Both the position numbers and the translations under genes were made by a program. A stretch of DNA of 64,000 bases, from NCBI RefSeq assembly GCF_038404745.2, contig NZ_JAYKTT020000024.1, forward strand, positions 124,001 to 188,000. Reading direction: 5' to 3'. The stretch comes from Chlorogloeopsis sp038404745. GTDB lineage: Bacteria > Cyanobacteriota > Cyanobacteriia > Cyanobacteriales > Nostocaceae. The first letter of the stretch is position 1. Each line of letters starts with the position of its first letter. The notes under the pieces were generated by a model. The model made no database searches. It saw nothing but the letters and a program-made list of their open reading frames with translations, and was not told where the DNA came from. Shown here one piece after another: positions 25,404 through 33,616 of the stretch.

Positions 25404-27572
25404 ATGATTCATTTGCTTAACTCTCGTAACGGTTATAAATGTGTCTTACAGGCTAGTGAGGAAGACTGTGGGGCAGCGTGCGTAGCTTCGATTGCAAAAT
25501 ATTATGGACAAACGATCGCTCTCAACCGCAGTCGGGAAGCTGTTGGCACAGGGCAATTGGGAACTACTCTCCTTGGCTTGAAGCGGGGTATGGAAAGCCT
25601 GGGTTTCAATGCTCGCTCTGTCAAAGCTACTCCAGAGTTTGTCGATCGCATTCAAGAAGTACCTCTGCCAGCGATCGTCCATTGGCGGGGAAATCACTGG
25701 GTTGTACTGTACGGCAAGCGGGGCAAAAAGTATGCGATCGCCGATCCAGCAGTGGGCATTCGGTATCTCAAACGCCAGGATTTTGTTGCCGCTTGGAATG
25801 GAATTATGCTTCTGGTGGAGCCAGATCCAGAGCGCTTTTTCGTTCAACCTCAAGATGAACAAAAAAGTGGCTTTGGCAGATTTCTAAGGCGGGTGTGGCC
25901 TTACCGAGGGCTACTGGCAGAGGCATTGCTGATCAATATTGTTTTGGGACTCCTTGCCTTAGGCAACCCAGTCCTGATCCAACTTCTCACGGACGATGTT
26001 TTGGTGCGGCAAGATACTCAACTACTGACTGTGGTGATAGTGGCTGTCATTCTCATGACTCTGTTTAGCAGTAGCTTGCGACTGTTGCAAGCTACGATGA
26101 TTTCTCATTTTGGTCAGCGATTACAGCTAGGATTGGTCTTAGAGTTTGGTCGCAAGCTCCTTCAACTACCCTTGACTTTCTACGAAACTCGTCGCAGTGG
26201 TGAGATTACTAGCCGCTTACGGGATATCAATGAAATTAATCAGTTAGTTTCCCAAGTTGTGATCCTACTACCCAGCCAGTTTTTTGTGGCAGTGGTGTCT
26301 TTTGGTTTCATGCTGTTCTACAGCTGGAAACTAACCCTTACGGTAATTACGATCGCAGGAGTAATGGCTCTTACCAACCTACCATTTCTGCCCGTGCTGC
26401 GGCAAAAGACTCGTCAACTCTTGGTTTTAGCAGCAGAAAATCAAGGGGTTTTGGTTGAAACTTTTAAAGGCGCTCAGGTTGTCAAAACCACAAATGCCGC
26501 TCCCCAGTTTTGGGACGAATTCCAAAGTCGCTTTGGTCGTCTAGCAAATGTTACATATAGTACAATTCAAATCAGTATTATTAACGGGACATTTTCACAA
26601 TTTGTAGGTGGTATTGGTGGTGTAATTTTACTTGGATTGGGAAGTACGTTAGTCATTTCCAAGGAATTCAGTATCGGTCAATTACTAGCATTCAATGTTT
26701 TACAGGGTAATGTTTTAGTCTTTTTAGGCACCATATTGGGCTTAACTGATGAGTATTTTCGCGCCCAAACCGCCGTAAATCGACTAGTGGAGGTTATAGA
26801 TGCTACCCCTGAAACCTTAGGAGAGACTCAAAAGCCGTTTGCCATTTTGCCAGGAGATGCCGATATCTGCTGTAGCAATATTAACTTTCATCACGCAGGT
26901 CGTATCGATCTGCTCAATGATTTTTCCCTTACACTTCCCGGTGGGAGAGCGATCGCCCTGATTGGCAAGTCTGGCTGTGGCAAAAGTACCTTAGCAAAGC
27001 TGATTGCCGGTCTTTATCAGCCCCAGTCTGGCAATATTCGGATTGGCTTTTACAATATGCAGGATCTTTCTCTAGAATGTCTGCGACAACAAATTGTCTA
27101 CGTACCGCAAGAACCCCATTTTTGGAGTCGCTCAATTCTGGAGAACTTCCGCTTAGGAAGTCCCTATATTTCCTTTGAAGAAATTGTCAAAGCCTGCCAG
27201 ATTGCCGATGCTGATAGCTTTATCAGTCAATTGCCCAACAACTATCAAACCGTTCTCGGAGAATTTGGGGCGAATCTTTCTGGGGGACAGCGTCAACGAC
27301 TAGCGATCGCCAGAGCCATTGTCAGCGATCCACCCATCCTAATTATGGATGAATCAACGGCGAGTTTAGATCCTGTGAGTGAAGCTCAAATCCTAGATCG
27401 GCTTCTAGCCCATCGCCAAGGTAAAACCACGATTTTAATTACACACCGACCTAGAGTCATCAATTACTGTGATTGGGTTGTTCTCCTAGAGCAGGGGCGA
27501 TTGAAACTACAAGGGCCGCGGCTGGAACTACAATCTGTTCCAGGTGACCATTTAAAATTCTTAACTCCTTAA
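25404..27572 (+). CDS. Peptidase-containing ABC transporter (C39 bacteriocin exporter type)
   Basis: The 722-residue protein has three parts. First, a C39 cysteine peptidase (about 10-145) with the catalytic loop QASEEDCGAACVA (Cys22, oxyanion Gln16), catalytic His in VHWRGNHWVVLYG and Asp in IADPAVGI. Second, a six-helix exporter domain (about 165-445). Third, a nucleotide-binding domain (about 480-722) with Walker A GKSGCGKSTLAK, signature LSGGQRQRLAIARA, Walker B ILIMDESTASLD and the switch His in LITHRP. Such proteins cut GG leaders on the cytosolic side and export the core by ATP hydrolysis. All catalytic residues are present. Five GG-leader genes and the HlyD gene immediately upstream make its cargo clear by context. 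Confidence 0.95.
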   Translation: MIHLLNSRNGYKCVLQASEEDCGAACVASIAKYYGQTIALNRSREAVGTGQLGTTLLGLKRGMESLGFNARSVKATPEFVDRIQEVPLPAIVHWRGNHWVVLYGKRGKKYAIADPAVGIRYLKRQDFVAAWNGIMLLVEPDPERFFVQPQDEQKSGFGRFLRRVWPYRGLLAEALLINIVLGLLALGNPVLIQLLTDDVLVRQDTQLLTVVIVAVILMTLFSSSLRLLQATMISHFGQRLQLGLVLEFGRKLLQLPLTFYETRRSGEITSRLRDINEINQLVSQVVILLPSQFFVAVVSFGFMLFYSWKLTLTVITIAGVMALTNLPFLPVLRQKTRQLLVLAAENQGVLVETFKGAQVVKTTNAAPQFWDEFQSRFGRLANVTYSTIQISIINGTFSQFVGGIGGVILLGLGSTLVISKEFSIGQLLAFNVLQGNVLVFLGTILGLTDEYFRAQTAVNRLVEVIDATPETLGETQKPFAILPGDADICCSNINFHHAGRIDLLNDFSLTLPGGRAIALIGKSGCGKSTLAKLIAGLYQPQSGNIRIGFYNMQDLSLECLRQQIVYVPQEPHFWSRSILENFRLGSPYISFEEIVKACQIADADSFISQLPNNYQTVLGEFGANLSGGQRQRLAIARAIVSDPPILIMDESTASLDPVSEAQILDRLLAHRQGKTTILITHRPRVINYCDWVVLLEQGRLKLQGPRLELQSVPGDHLKFLTP

Positions 27573-27860
27573 ATAGTAAGAAATTATGTTCAATTCTGTA
27601 TTGTTCAAGTCCTAAGGTACGATGAATATATTGCTCTCATGTAGCAATTATTTTGCTAGCATCCGCTGTCTTTGCGTCGATAAATTTTTGTATACCTAAA
27701 ATGGCAGCGTTAAGGCGATGGTGCGATACACCCGCCGGAGGCGATCGCTGCTGTCTGTACTATCTATTTTTTAATTAAGGTAACTACCTTTCCTAAGGGC
27801 GATCATAGCTTTCCTGCTACAGATGCCAGGGAAAGCGTCTGCAAAGCGCCAGAGAAAAAA

Positions 27861-28790
27861 ATGATGATGTCAGAGAGCAACTCCTTAATCACTTTTGAAC
27901 CTACTTCAGATGATAGCTGTAGAGAGGTTTTTTCTCGGTCTCCTATTCTCTCAAGTTCTGAAGTAGGCTGGAACAGCATCGATCTTAGTTATCATCTATT
28001 ACCTGCTGCTCATGAAACTCCTGAATTTTTTAATACTCGGCATACGGTGGTTATTCAAACCCCAGTTTTATCTTTAGTAAAACTAGAACGAAAACTTGAC
28101 AATCGCTGGAGAAACGAATCTTTTAAGCAAGGCGACTCCATTGTCTACCCTGCCAATGTCCCTCGCCTCGAACGTTGGCATCACAAAGCAAGAAAGGAAT
28201 GGGGTTCGATAAATTTGTGTTTTGAACCCAATCTTGTCGCAACGATTGCTCGTGAAGTTGTCGATCCAGATCGCGTCGAACTGATTTGCCCAGCACCACA
28301 GCCCGATCCACTCATAGAGCATATTGGCTTAACCCTCAAAACCGAACTAGAGTCTGATGCGGCTGGCAGTTATCTTTATGCTGAATCAGCGGCTACACTT
28401 CTAAGCGTGCATCTGCTCAAAAAGTATTCTACCCTTCAACCAAATTTGCCAGAGTACCAAGATGGATTGCCTCAGCACTATCTCAAGCAAGTCATCGACT
28501 ATATTCATGCCCACCTTGACGAGAATATCAGGTTGGCTGAACTGGCAAACCTTGCGAACATGAGCCAGTATTACTTTTGTCGCTTGTTCAAGCAGTCGAT
28601 GGGTATTTCTCCCCACCATTATTTGATTCAACAACGGGTGGAGCGAGCAAAGCAGTTATTGAAATTGCAAGGGTGGACAATAGCTGATATTGCTCTGGAG
28701 TGTGGCTTCTACAATCAAACTCACCTGACTAAACACTTTCGACAAATGACTGGAACCACTCCTAAAGCTTATGCGATCGCTTGTCGTTAG
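27861..28790 (+). CDS. AraC family transcriptional regulator
   Basis: The 309-residue protein has an N-terminal cupin-like sensor half and a C-terminal DNA-binding domain (about 208-306) with two helix-turn-helix units: LAELANLANMSQYYFCRLFK and TIADIALECGFYNQTHLTKH, ending in FRQMTGTTPKAYA, the AraC signature. It is close to cyanobacterial AraC proteins such as the PchR-like group in layout only; the ligand is unknown. It lies 289 bp downstream of the exporter on the same strand, so it might control the cluster, but linkage is only positional. The stop runs directly into a heptad tandem repeat. Confidence 0.93.
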   Translation: MMMSESNSLITFEPTSDDSCREVFSRSPILSSSEVGWNSIDLSYHLLPAAHETPEFFNTRHTVVIQTPVLSLVKLERKLDNRWRNESFKQGDSIVYPANVPRLERWHHKARKEWGSINLCFEPNLVATIAREVVDPDRVELICPAPQPDPLIEHIGLTLKTELESDAAGSYLYAESAATLLSVHLLKKYSTLQPNLPEYQDGLPQHYLKQVIDYIHAHLDENIRLAELANLANMSQYYFCRLFKQSMGISPHHYLIQQRVERAKQLLKLQGWTIADIALECGFYNQTHLTKHFRQMTGTTPKAYAIACR

Positions 28791-28800
28791 AGGGAACAGG

Positions 28801-28921
28801 GGACAGGGGATAGGGAAACAGGAAACAGGTGACAGGTGACAGGAGATAGGGGACAGGGGATAGGGAAACAGGAGACAGGTGACAGGGGACAGGAGATAGG
28901 GGACAGGGGATAGGGGAACAG
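28801..28921 (+). repeat. Heptad STRR with 50-bp higher-order period
   Basis: The GGGGACAGG/GGTGACAGG-type heptads form a 50-base unit (28801-28850) that repeats at 28851-28900 with two base differences, and a partial third copy follows to 28921. The array starts about ten bases after the AraC stop codon. Confidence 0.85.
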
Positions 28922-29057
28922 TATAAAGAATGTGTAATTAATTTTGTTGAAGTACTTATTTAGTAGGCATACGGACATCCGGAGGGCTGTAAAACTGATT
29001 TAGCAACGGTTTGCAGACTTAATTTATCAAGAAAGAATTTAGAAGTCAGACAGTCAT

Positions 29058-29090
29058 GTAATAAATCACACAACGAGGGCGTGAAAATTT
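29058..29090 (-). repeat. Dispersed repeat, copy 2 (inverse of 13747-13783)
   Basis: The reverse complement holds the core CCCTCGTTGTGTGATTTAT shared with 13747-13783, flanked by ATTTTCA on one side in both copies. Confidence 0.6.
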
Positions 29091-29210
29091 GACTCTTCCT
29101 ACACTCCTACACCCTTATACCCCCACACCCATTTTCAAGACAGGCTAAATGCCAACTAATTCCGATCACACTACTCACACGGCATGAATGGCTATCCATT
29201 AAGGACACTA

Positions 29211-30311
29211 ATGTCTTTTGAAAGACTCAATCAAATCAACGACTATCGACAGTTGGGCAACACTAATTTGTACGTTTCGCCATTCTGTCTGGGTACCATG
29301 AGCTTTGGTACTGATTGGGGTTGGGGAGCAGACAGAGCCGAAAGCCATAGAATGTTTAACCTCTACATCGAACGAGGGGGAAACTTTATTGATACTGCCA
29401 ATCACTATACCAACGGTACCAGCGAAACCTTTTTGGGAGAATTCATCGGCAATCTTCGAGATCGGTTAATTGTTGGTACTCACTACAGTATTTTCACACA
29501 GCGCGGAGATTCCACTTCTAGTGGCGATCGTGTCAAAAACATGGTTCATTCACTGGAAACAAGCCTCAGACGCCTGCGAACTGATTATATCGACATCTAC
29601 TGGATTCACCACTGGGTATTTGGCACCCCAGTTGAAGATGTGATGCGAGTACTAGATCAGGTGGTGCAATCGGGCAAAATTCTTTACGTAGGCGTGTCGA
29701 ATACTCCTGCTTGGAAGATTGCTCAAGCAAATGCGATCGCCCAACTGCGTGATTGGAGTTTTTTAGTTGGTGTGCAAGTGGAATACAACTTAATTAATCG
29801 TATGGCAGAACGAGACATCATTCCGATGGCTAACGATTTACAGATGGGTGTTGTGGCAACTTCCCCCTTAGCTGGGGGTATCCTAACTGGAAAATACAAC
29901 CAACTCGCCCTTGCCAGACAAATCTCTGTTTCTGAAATTCTTGCACGTATTGATTGTACAACTGCTCGCGCATCATTGAATCAAGAAATTGGCCGATTAA
30001 ATTTGTATAACTTGGCGATTTCGCTTGAATTAATGGAAATTGCTCGTCAAATAGACCGTTCTCCTAGTCAAGTTGCTTTAAACTGGTTGCTGCAACAGTC
30101 AGACATCACTAGCACTATCCTGGGTGCTCGTACCAGTCGGCAACTAGAAGAAAACTTAGGTTCTTTAGAGTTTCAACTGGATATGACACAACTTGCTGAT
30201 GTGGATGCAATTAATCCGACTGATTCAGATGTACTCTATGGTGATACCGTATACTGTGAAGTTCAAGATATCCTCTTAGAATCAGCCCGTGTTGTTGACT
30301 TGAATCAATGA
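29211..30311 (+). CDS. Aldo/keto reductase family protein with altered tetrad Lys
   Basis: This is a 366-residue (beta/alpha)8 aldo/keto reductase. It shows the signature strands NLYVSPFCLGTMSFG, FIDTANHYTNGTSE (catalytic Asp and Tyr), RLRTDYIDIYWIHHW (catalytic His) and the late NADP-binding STILGARTSRQLEENL. The strand that normally supplies the tetrad Lys (usually ATK) reads IVGTHYSIF, so Lys is replaced by His. Activity may be changed or lost. I prefer ATG 29211 because AAGGA sits five bases upstream; ATG 29184 adds nine residues. The cofactor is probably NADPH and the substrate is unknown. Confidence 0.88.
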   Translation: MSFERLNQINDYRQLGNTNLYVSPFCLGTMSFGTDWGWGADRAESHRMFNLYIERGGNFIDTANHYTNGTSETFLGEFIGNLRDRLIVGTHYSIFTQRGDSTSSGDRVKNMVHSLETSLRRLRTDYIDIYWIHHWVFGTPVEDVMRVLDQVVQSGKILYVGVSNTPAWKIAQANAIAQLRDWSFLVGVQVEYNLINRMAERDIIPMANDLQMGVVATSPLAGGILTGKYNQLALARQISVSEILARIDCTTARASLNQEIGRLNLYNLAISLELMEIARQIDRSPSQVALNWLLQQSDITSTILGARTSRQLEENLGSLEFQLDMTQLADVDAINPTDSDVLYGDTVYCEVQDILLESARVVDLNQ

Positions 30312-30440
30312 AGAAGAAGCCAGAAGTCAGGAGAAAATTAGGACAAGGGGCTGGGGGAGACAAGGAGACAAGCAGCAAGAACATCATTCAGATTTCCCCA
30401 CCTCCCCGTGTCCTCTTCTGTTCCCCGTTCCCTATTTCTA

Positions 30441-31946
30441 TTAACGTGCTAAAATTCGTTTTGTCATATACTCCATCACCATTGGCTGGAGTGTAAAGCC
30501 GTCTGAAGTGTTTTCAATCAGCGATCGCTGCCTTAGAGATCTCAAAGCTTCTGGCAAGTTAACTCCTGAGCCAGAGAGGAAAATTTTCTCTTGCAACTGT
30601 GGAATGCTCACGGGTTTACCCTTTCTTGATAGCCAACACATAATTTCTCGCTCTAAAGTTGGCAAGCGATTAAATTGTTGATCTAATAAGTTCCAAAGCT
30701 CGTCAAAAATTAAAACTCCTTGCCTCAAATATTCTAAAAATTCCGAGAGATTGCCATCAAACAACTCTTGAATGCCCGCAGCCACAATCTTGAGAGCGAG
30801 AGGATTGCCTCCATAGTAATCAATCAAGGCTTTCCATTCTTCGTCAGTTCCAGAGAAGCTTCCCTTAGCTCTCAAAATTTCCCGCGCAGCTTCAAATTGC
30901 ATCCCCCTCAATTGTAAGCAGCGTACAGGCAGAGTTTCTCCCTCTTCTGCTGCCAATCCTTCAGGTTTCTCGCGAGTCGTTAACAGCAAGCTGCTCTGGT
31001 GGTTGCTCTTTCCTATACATAGAAAGAACTGACTATAGTCTTCATATCCCTCTCGATAACAACCACTACGTTCACCACTTTGCAGAATTGACTCCGCACC
31101 ATCTAGAACTAACAGCCAGCGGGAGGCACGTAACCATTCTAGTAAAAGTAGTATTTTGCGATCGCAAGAACTCGGTAAATTATCACTAGCTTGGCTGCTA
31201 AGAGATTGGAGAAGAGTAGCCAAAGTTTCTGCCAGGAAAGGAGCATTGTGAAGACTACGCCAAACAAGCCCCTCAAATTTGTCTTGAACCAACTCAGCCA
31301 GCTTTGCTGCTAGAGCCGTTTTACCCATCCCGCCCATGCCCTGAAGTATTACTAGGCGACAGTGATCTTGAACAATCCATTCCTCAAGAGTGGTTAGTTC
31401 TTGATGACGTCCATAAAAAGTTGAGACATCCGGAGCATCACCCCAATCGAGGTGTTGCTTTGTTGTTTCTATTTTCTGTTTTTCTCTCCAGTGAGGAGGT
31501 AAATCTTCAGCGTTCTGCATACGTCGTTCTAGTACTGCCTTAAAATTTTTTTTCCCAACCCTTTCCCCTAATTCCTCAGAAAGTTGCTGCCATAAACTTG
31601 CTGCGACGTCCTTAATATGTCCTTCAGAACAGTGAGTAGCTTCAGCTATGTCTTCATATTTCCTGTCTTCCCAAGCACCCTTCAAGATATCTCTTTGCAA
31701 ACTATTCAAAGTCTTGCCTTGCTTTGCTGAAATTATCGATTCGGCAAATTTTAATGCTGGAGAAGTATAAATAACCTCGGCAATGTCTTCATATTTATGA
31801 TCTTCCCAAGCATTCTTCAACATTTGCCTTTGTAAAATGTTCAAAGGTTTGCCCTGTATAGCTAAGTTTGGTGACTCAACAAGAGTTAAATCCTGATCTA
31901 GTTGGTGTGTGCGATTTTTGTTGAGTGAATTTTGCTGAACATACAT
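30441..31946 (-). CDS. STAND ATPase (NB-ARC) with duplicated N-terminal helical/HTH domain
   Basis: The 501-residue protein has two tandem copies of a 43-residue helical unit (QGKPLNILQRQMLKNAWED and QGKTLNSLQRDILKGAWEDR, each followed by KYEDIAE), related to the VMAP-associated HTH domain of cyanobacterial STAND proteins. Next is an NB-ARC ATPase (about 170-430): P-loop GMGGMGKTAL, Walker B WLLVLDGAES, GxP-type motif GGNPLALKI. A winged-helix follows (LPTLEREIMCWLSRKGKPVS...FTLQPMVMEYM), and the protein ends a few residues later. Homologues usually continue into WD40 or TPR sensor repeats, so this one is short or truncated. STAND proteins act as signal-triggered oligomeric switches, some in phage defence. 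The role here is unknown. Confidence 0.85.
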   Translation of the reverse strand: MYVQQNSLNKNRTHQLDQDLTLVESPNLAIQGKPLNILQRQMLKNAWEDHKYEDIAEVIYTSPALKFAESIISAKQGKTLNSLQRDILKGAWEDRKYEDIAEATHCSEGHIKDVAASLWQQLSEELGERVGKKNFKAVLERRMQNAEDLPPHWREKQKIETTKQHLDWGDAPDVSTFYGRHQELTTLEEWIVQDHCRLVILQGMGGMGKTALAAKLAELVQDKFEGLVWRSLHNAPFLAETLATLLQSLSSQASDNLPSSCDRKILLLLEWLRASRWLLVLDGAESILQSGERSGCYREGYEDYSQFFLCIGKSNHQSSLLLTTREKPEGLAAEEGETLPVRCLQLRGMQFEAAREILRAKGSFSGTDEEWKALIDYYGGNPLALKIVAAGIQELFDGNLSEFLEYLRQGVLIFDELWNLLDQQFNRLPTLEREIMCWLSRKGKPVSIPQLQEKIFLSGSGVNLPEALRSLRQRSLIENTSDGFTLQPMVMEYMTKRILAR

Positions 31947-32067
31947 AAATCCAAGCAGCTTTGATTAAGATTGAGCACATATTATTTTCAAATAGTGGTC
32001 AAGAGCACTATTTAAACCAAATTAGCTGTAATATTTAGTGACCAAATTCAAAAAAGTCATGAATTTC

Positions 32068-32226
32068 ACCAATTGGCGAGCGGGAGTCTTGTTTCAAAAT
32101 TTTGGAATAGCCTGTTAATCAAGAGTTTTAATCCAAAATCACGCCAGATGGATGCTACAACCCCAGGTGCTACAACGCGCTTAACCCCCAAGGGTGCACT
32201 GGCTCTAAAATCCAAAATTGATGTTA
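32068..32226 (+). repeat. MITE-like repeat, copy A
   Basis: It shares about 73 bp (ACCAATTGGCGAGCGGGAGT to ATCCAAAATC) with 33004-33077. The right end reads CCAAAATTGATGTTAC, an imperfect inverse of the left end. A 60-bp insert with AGGTGCTACAACGCGCTTAA text separates the shared block from that end. The area 31947-32067 before it has no gene. Confidence 0.6.
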
Positions 32227-32675
32227 CCGACTGTCCCAGGATGAAATTTTAGATAACAGTAGTTAACAGTGACAATAAAGTCAAAAGAGTTGCTACAGTT
32301 GTTTTTTAAACTGTTTGCGTGTTGGAATGTGAATACAGTCTAGGACAATCTATCACTCAAAAAATTTGTTTTTTAAGTTCTACTTCGTATTTATTTGTAG
32401 AAGTAATATATATTTATTTTCCTAAAATGGTAGGTAGAGAGAGTCAGGAGAAACTACAAATATTGCATCTGTTTTTATGCGATTTTAATCGCAAGACACC
32501 AAAAAAACGGTAGAGATTATTCTTTAGCAAAAAGAATCAATTCATAACATTCAACCACGGGAAAATTTCACAACCAAGAATGAAAGCATCTCTTCCCTGG
32601 TTTCTTTCCTCAATCCTATTTTTAGATGAAAAAAGGTTTTAAAACAAAAGGTTTAGAGTTTACAGCAAATTTCAT

Positions 32676-32921
32676 TTATTTGAACCACAATTTTTTGTCG
32701 GGGAGCCAGTGCGGTGGTGAGCCAGCGCTCTTGGTAGGGTTTCCCTCCACAGGCGACTGGCGTAGACGCCGAAGGCGGCTTCTGTAAGTAAGGGTTTCCC
32801 GGCATAAAGGAGCTAGCGCGTTGCGGGGGTTCCCCCCGTTGAAGCGACTGGCGTCAAGTGGCGTCAACTGGCGTGCGGGTTTAGCAGATATCCTTTCGGT
32901 TTGAGCTAGAGATTGAAACAA
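32676..32921. repeat. GC-rich repetitive island, non-coding
   Basis: This stretch is markedly more GC-rich than its surroundings and carries internal near-repeats (GGGAGCCAGTGCGG, GTGAGCCAGCGCTC, and CTGGCGTCAAGTGGCGTCAA then CTGGCGTG). An 81-codon minus-strand frame crosses it, but the repeats and its composition argue against a real protein. The text resembles repeat islands common in cyanobacterial intergenic DNA. The 32227-32675 stretch before it shows only a doubtful 64-codon frame. Confidence 0.5.
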
Positions 32922-33000
32922 AACCCACCCTTACAGTGTTGTGTGGTCTGTTCAGCTGAAATGACTGTAATTTTTGTACATTATAAGCAAAGTTTTGTGT

Positions 33001-33107
33001 TATACCAAATTGGCGAGCGGGAATCTTGTTTCAAAATTTTGGAATAGCCTGTTAATCGAGGGTTTTAATCCAAAATCTAAAATCCAAAATCCAAAATTGG
33101 TATTAGC
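33001..33107 (+). repeat. MITE-like repeat, copy B
   Basis: The left end TATACCAAATTGG and right end CCAAAATTGGTATTA are near-inverse, with the shared 73-bp block of copy A inside. The short core between holds ATCCAAAAT tandem text. The following 33108-33616 interval holds no gene that I can see. Confidence 0.65.
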
Positions 33108-33616
33108 TCAGAGTTTAGCAGCTTATAATTTTGCAACAAATCAGGAGCAGCAGTCCTGTAACCAGAACAAGAGCCTCTGGCTATCCCATTTGAATGGGAA
33201 AAGATACTAGAGAGGGCTAAGGTAATGGAAGCAGTAAGGATTTCTAGATATTCCTTAGGTATAGACTAAAAGCCAATTATTATGGTCTAAACTTAAGATT
33301 AAAGACTTATCAAAGAAATATCTCAGAGATTCTTGCTATTTTTACTACCTTCCTTACGATATTCTTGCGATTGCCAGTAAATGATTTTTACGTTTTCCCT
33401 ATTACCAAATAGAAGTAAACTATAGTTCCTCTTTATAGGTGCGAAAAGCCGAGCTATACTTGTTTGCTTGAGACCCTGAGTGATCCTGAACACTTATTTT
33501 TAGCAAATTAGCAGAGAATTGGGAGAATTTGCAACTAGATCTGGTTATCTCGTTCCCAGTCTCTACGAAGTTCCCAGCCTGGATGCTGGGAAATAGTTAC
33601 CATTTCAAAACAAAAT

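Noticed and set aside
28801..28921. CRISPR array
   Set aside because: The 50-bp period has no unique spacers; it is a heptad tandem repeat.
30308..30496. 62-codon frame after the aldo/keto reductase
   Set aside because: It overlaps repeat-like text and the end of the STAND gene, and has no protein character.
32319..32513. 64-codon plus-strand frame after the STAND gene region
   Set aside because: No start signal and no recognisable protein pattern; likely chance.
32676..32921. 81-codon minus-strand frame through the GC-rich island
   Set aside because: It runs through internal near-repeats, and its Arg/Pro/Ser-rich product looks like translated repeat DNA.
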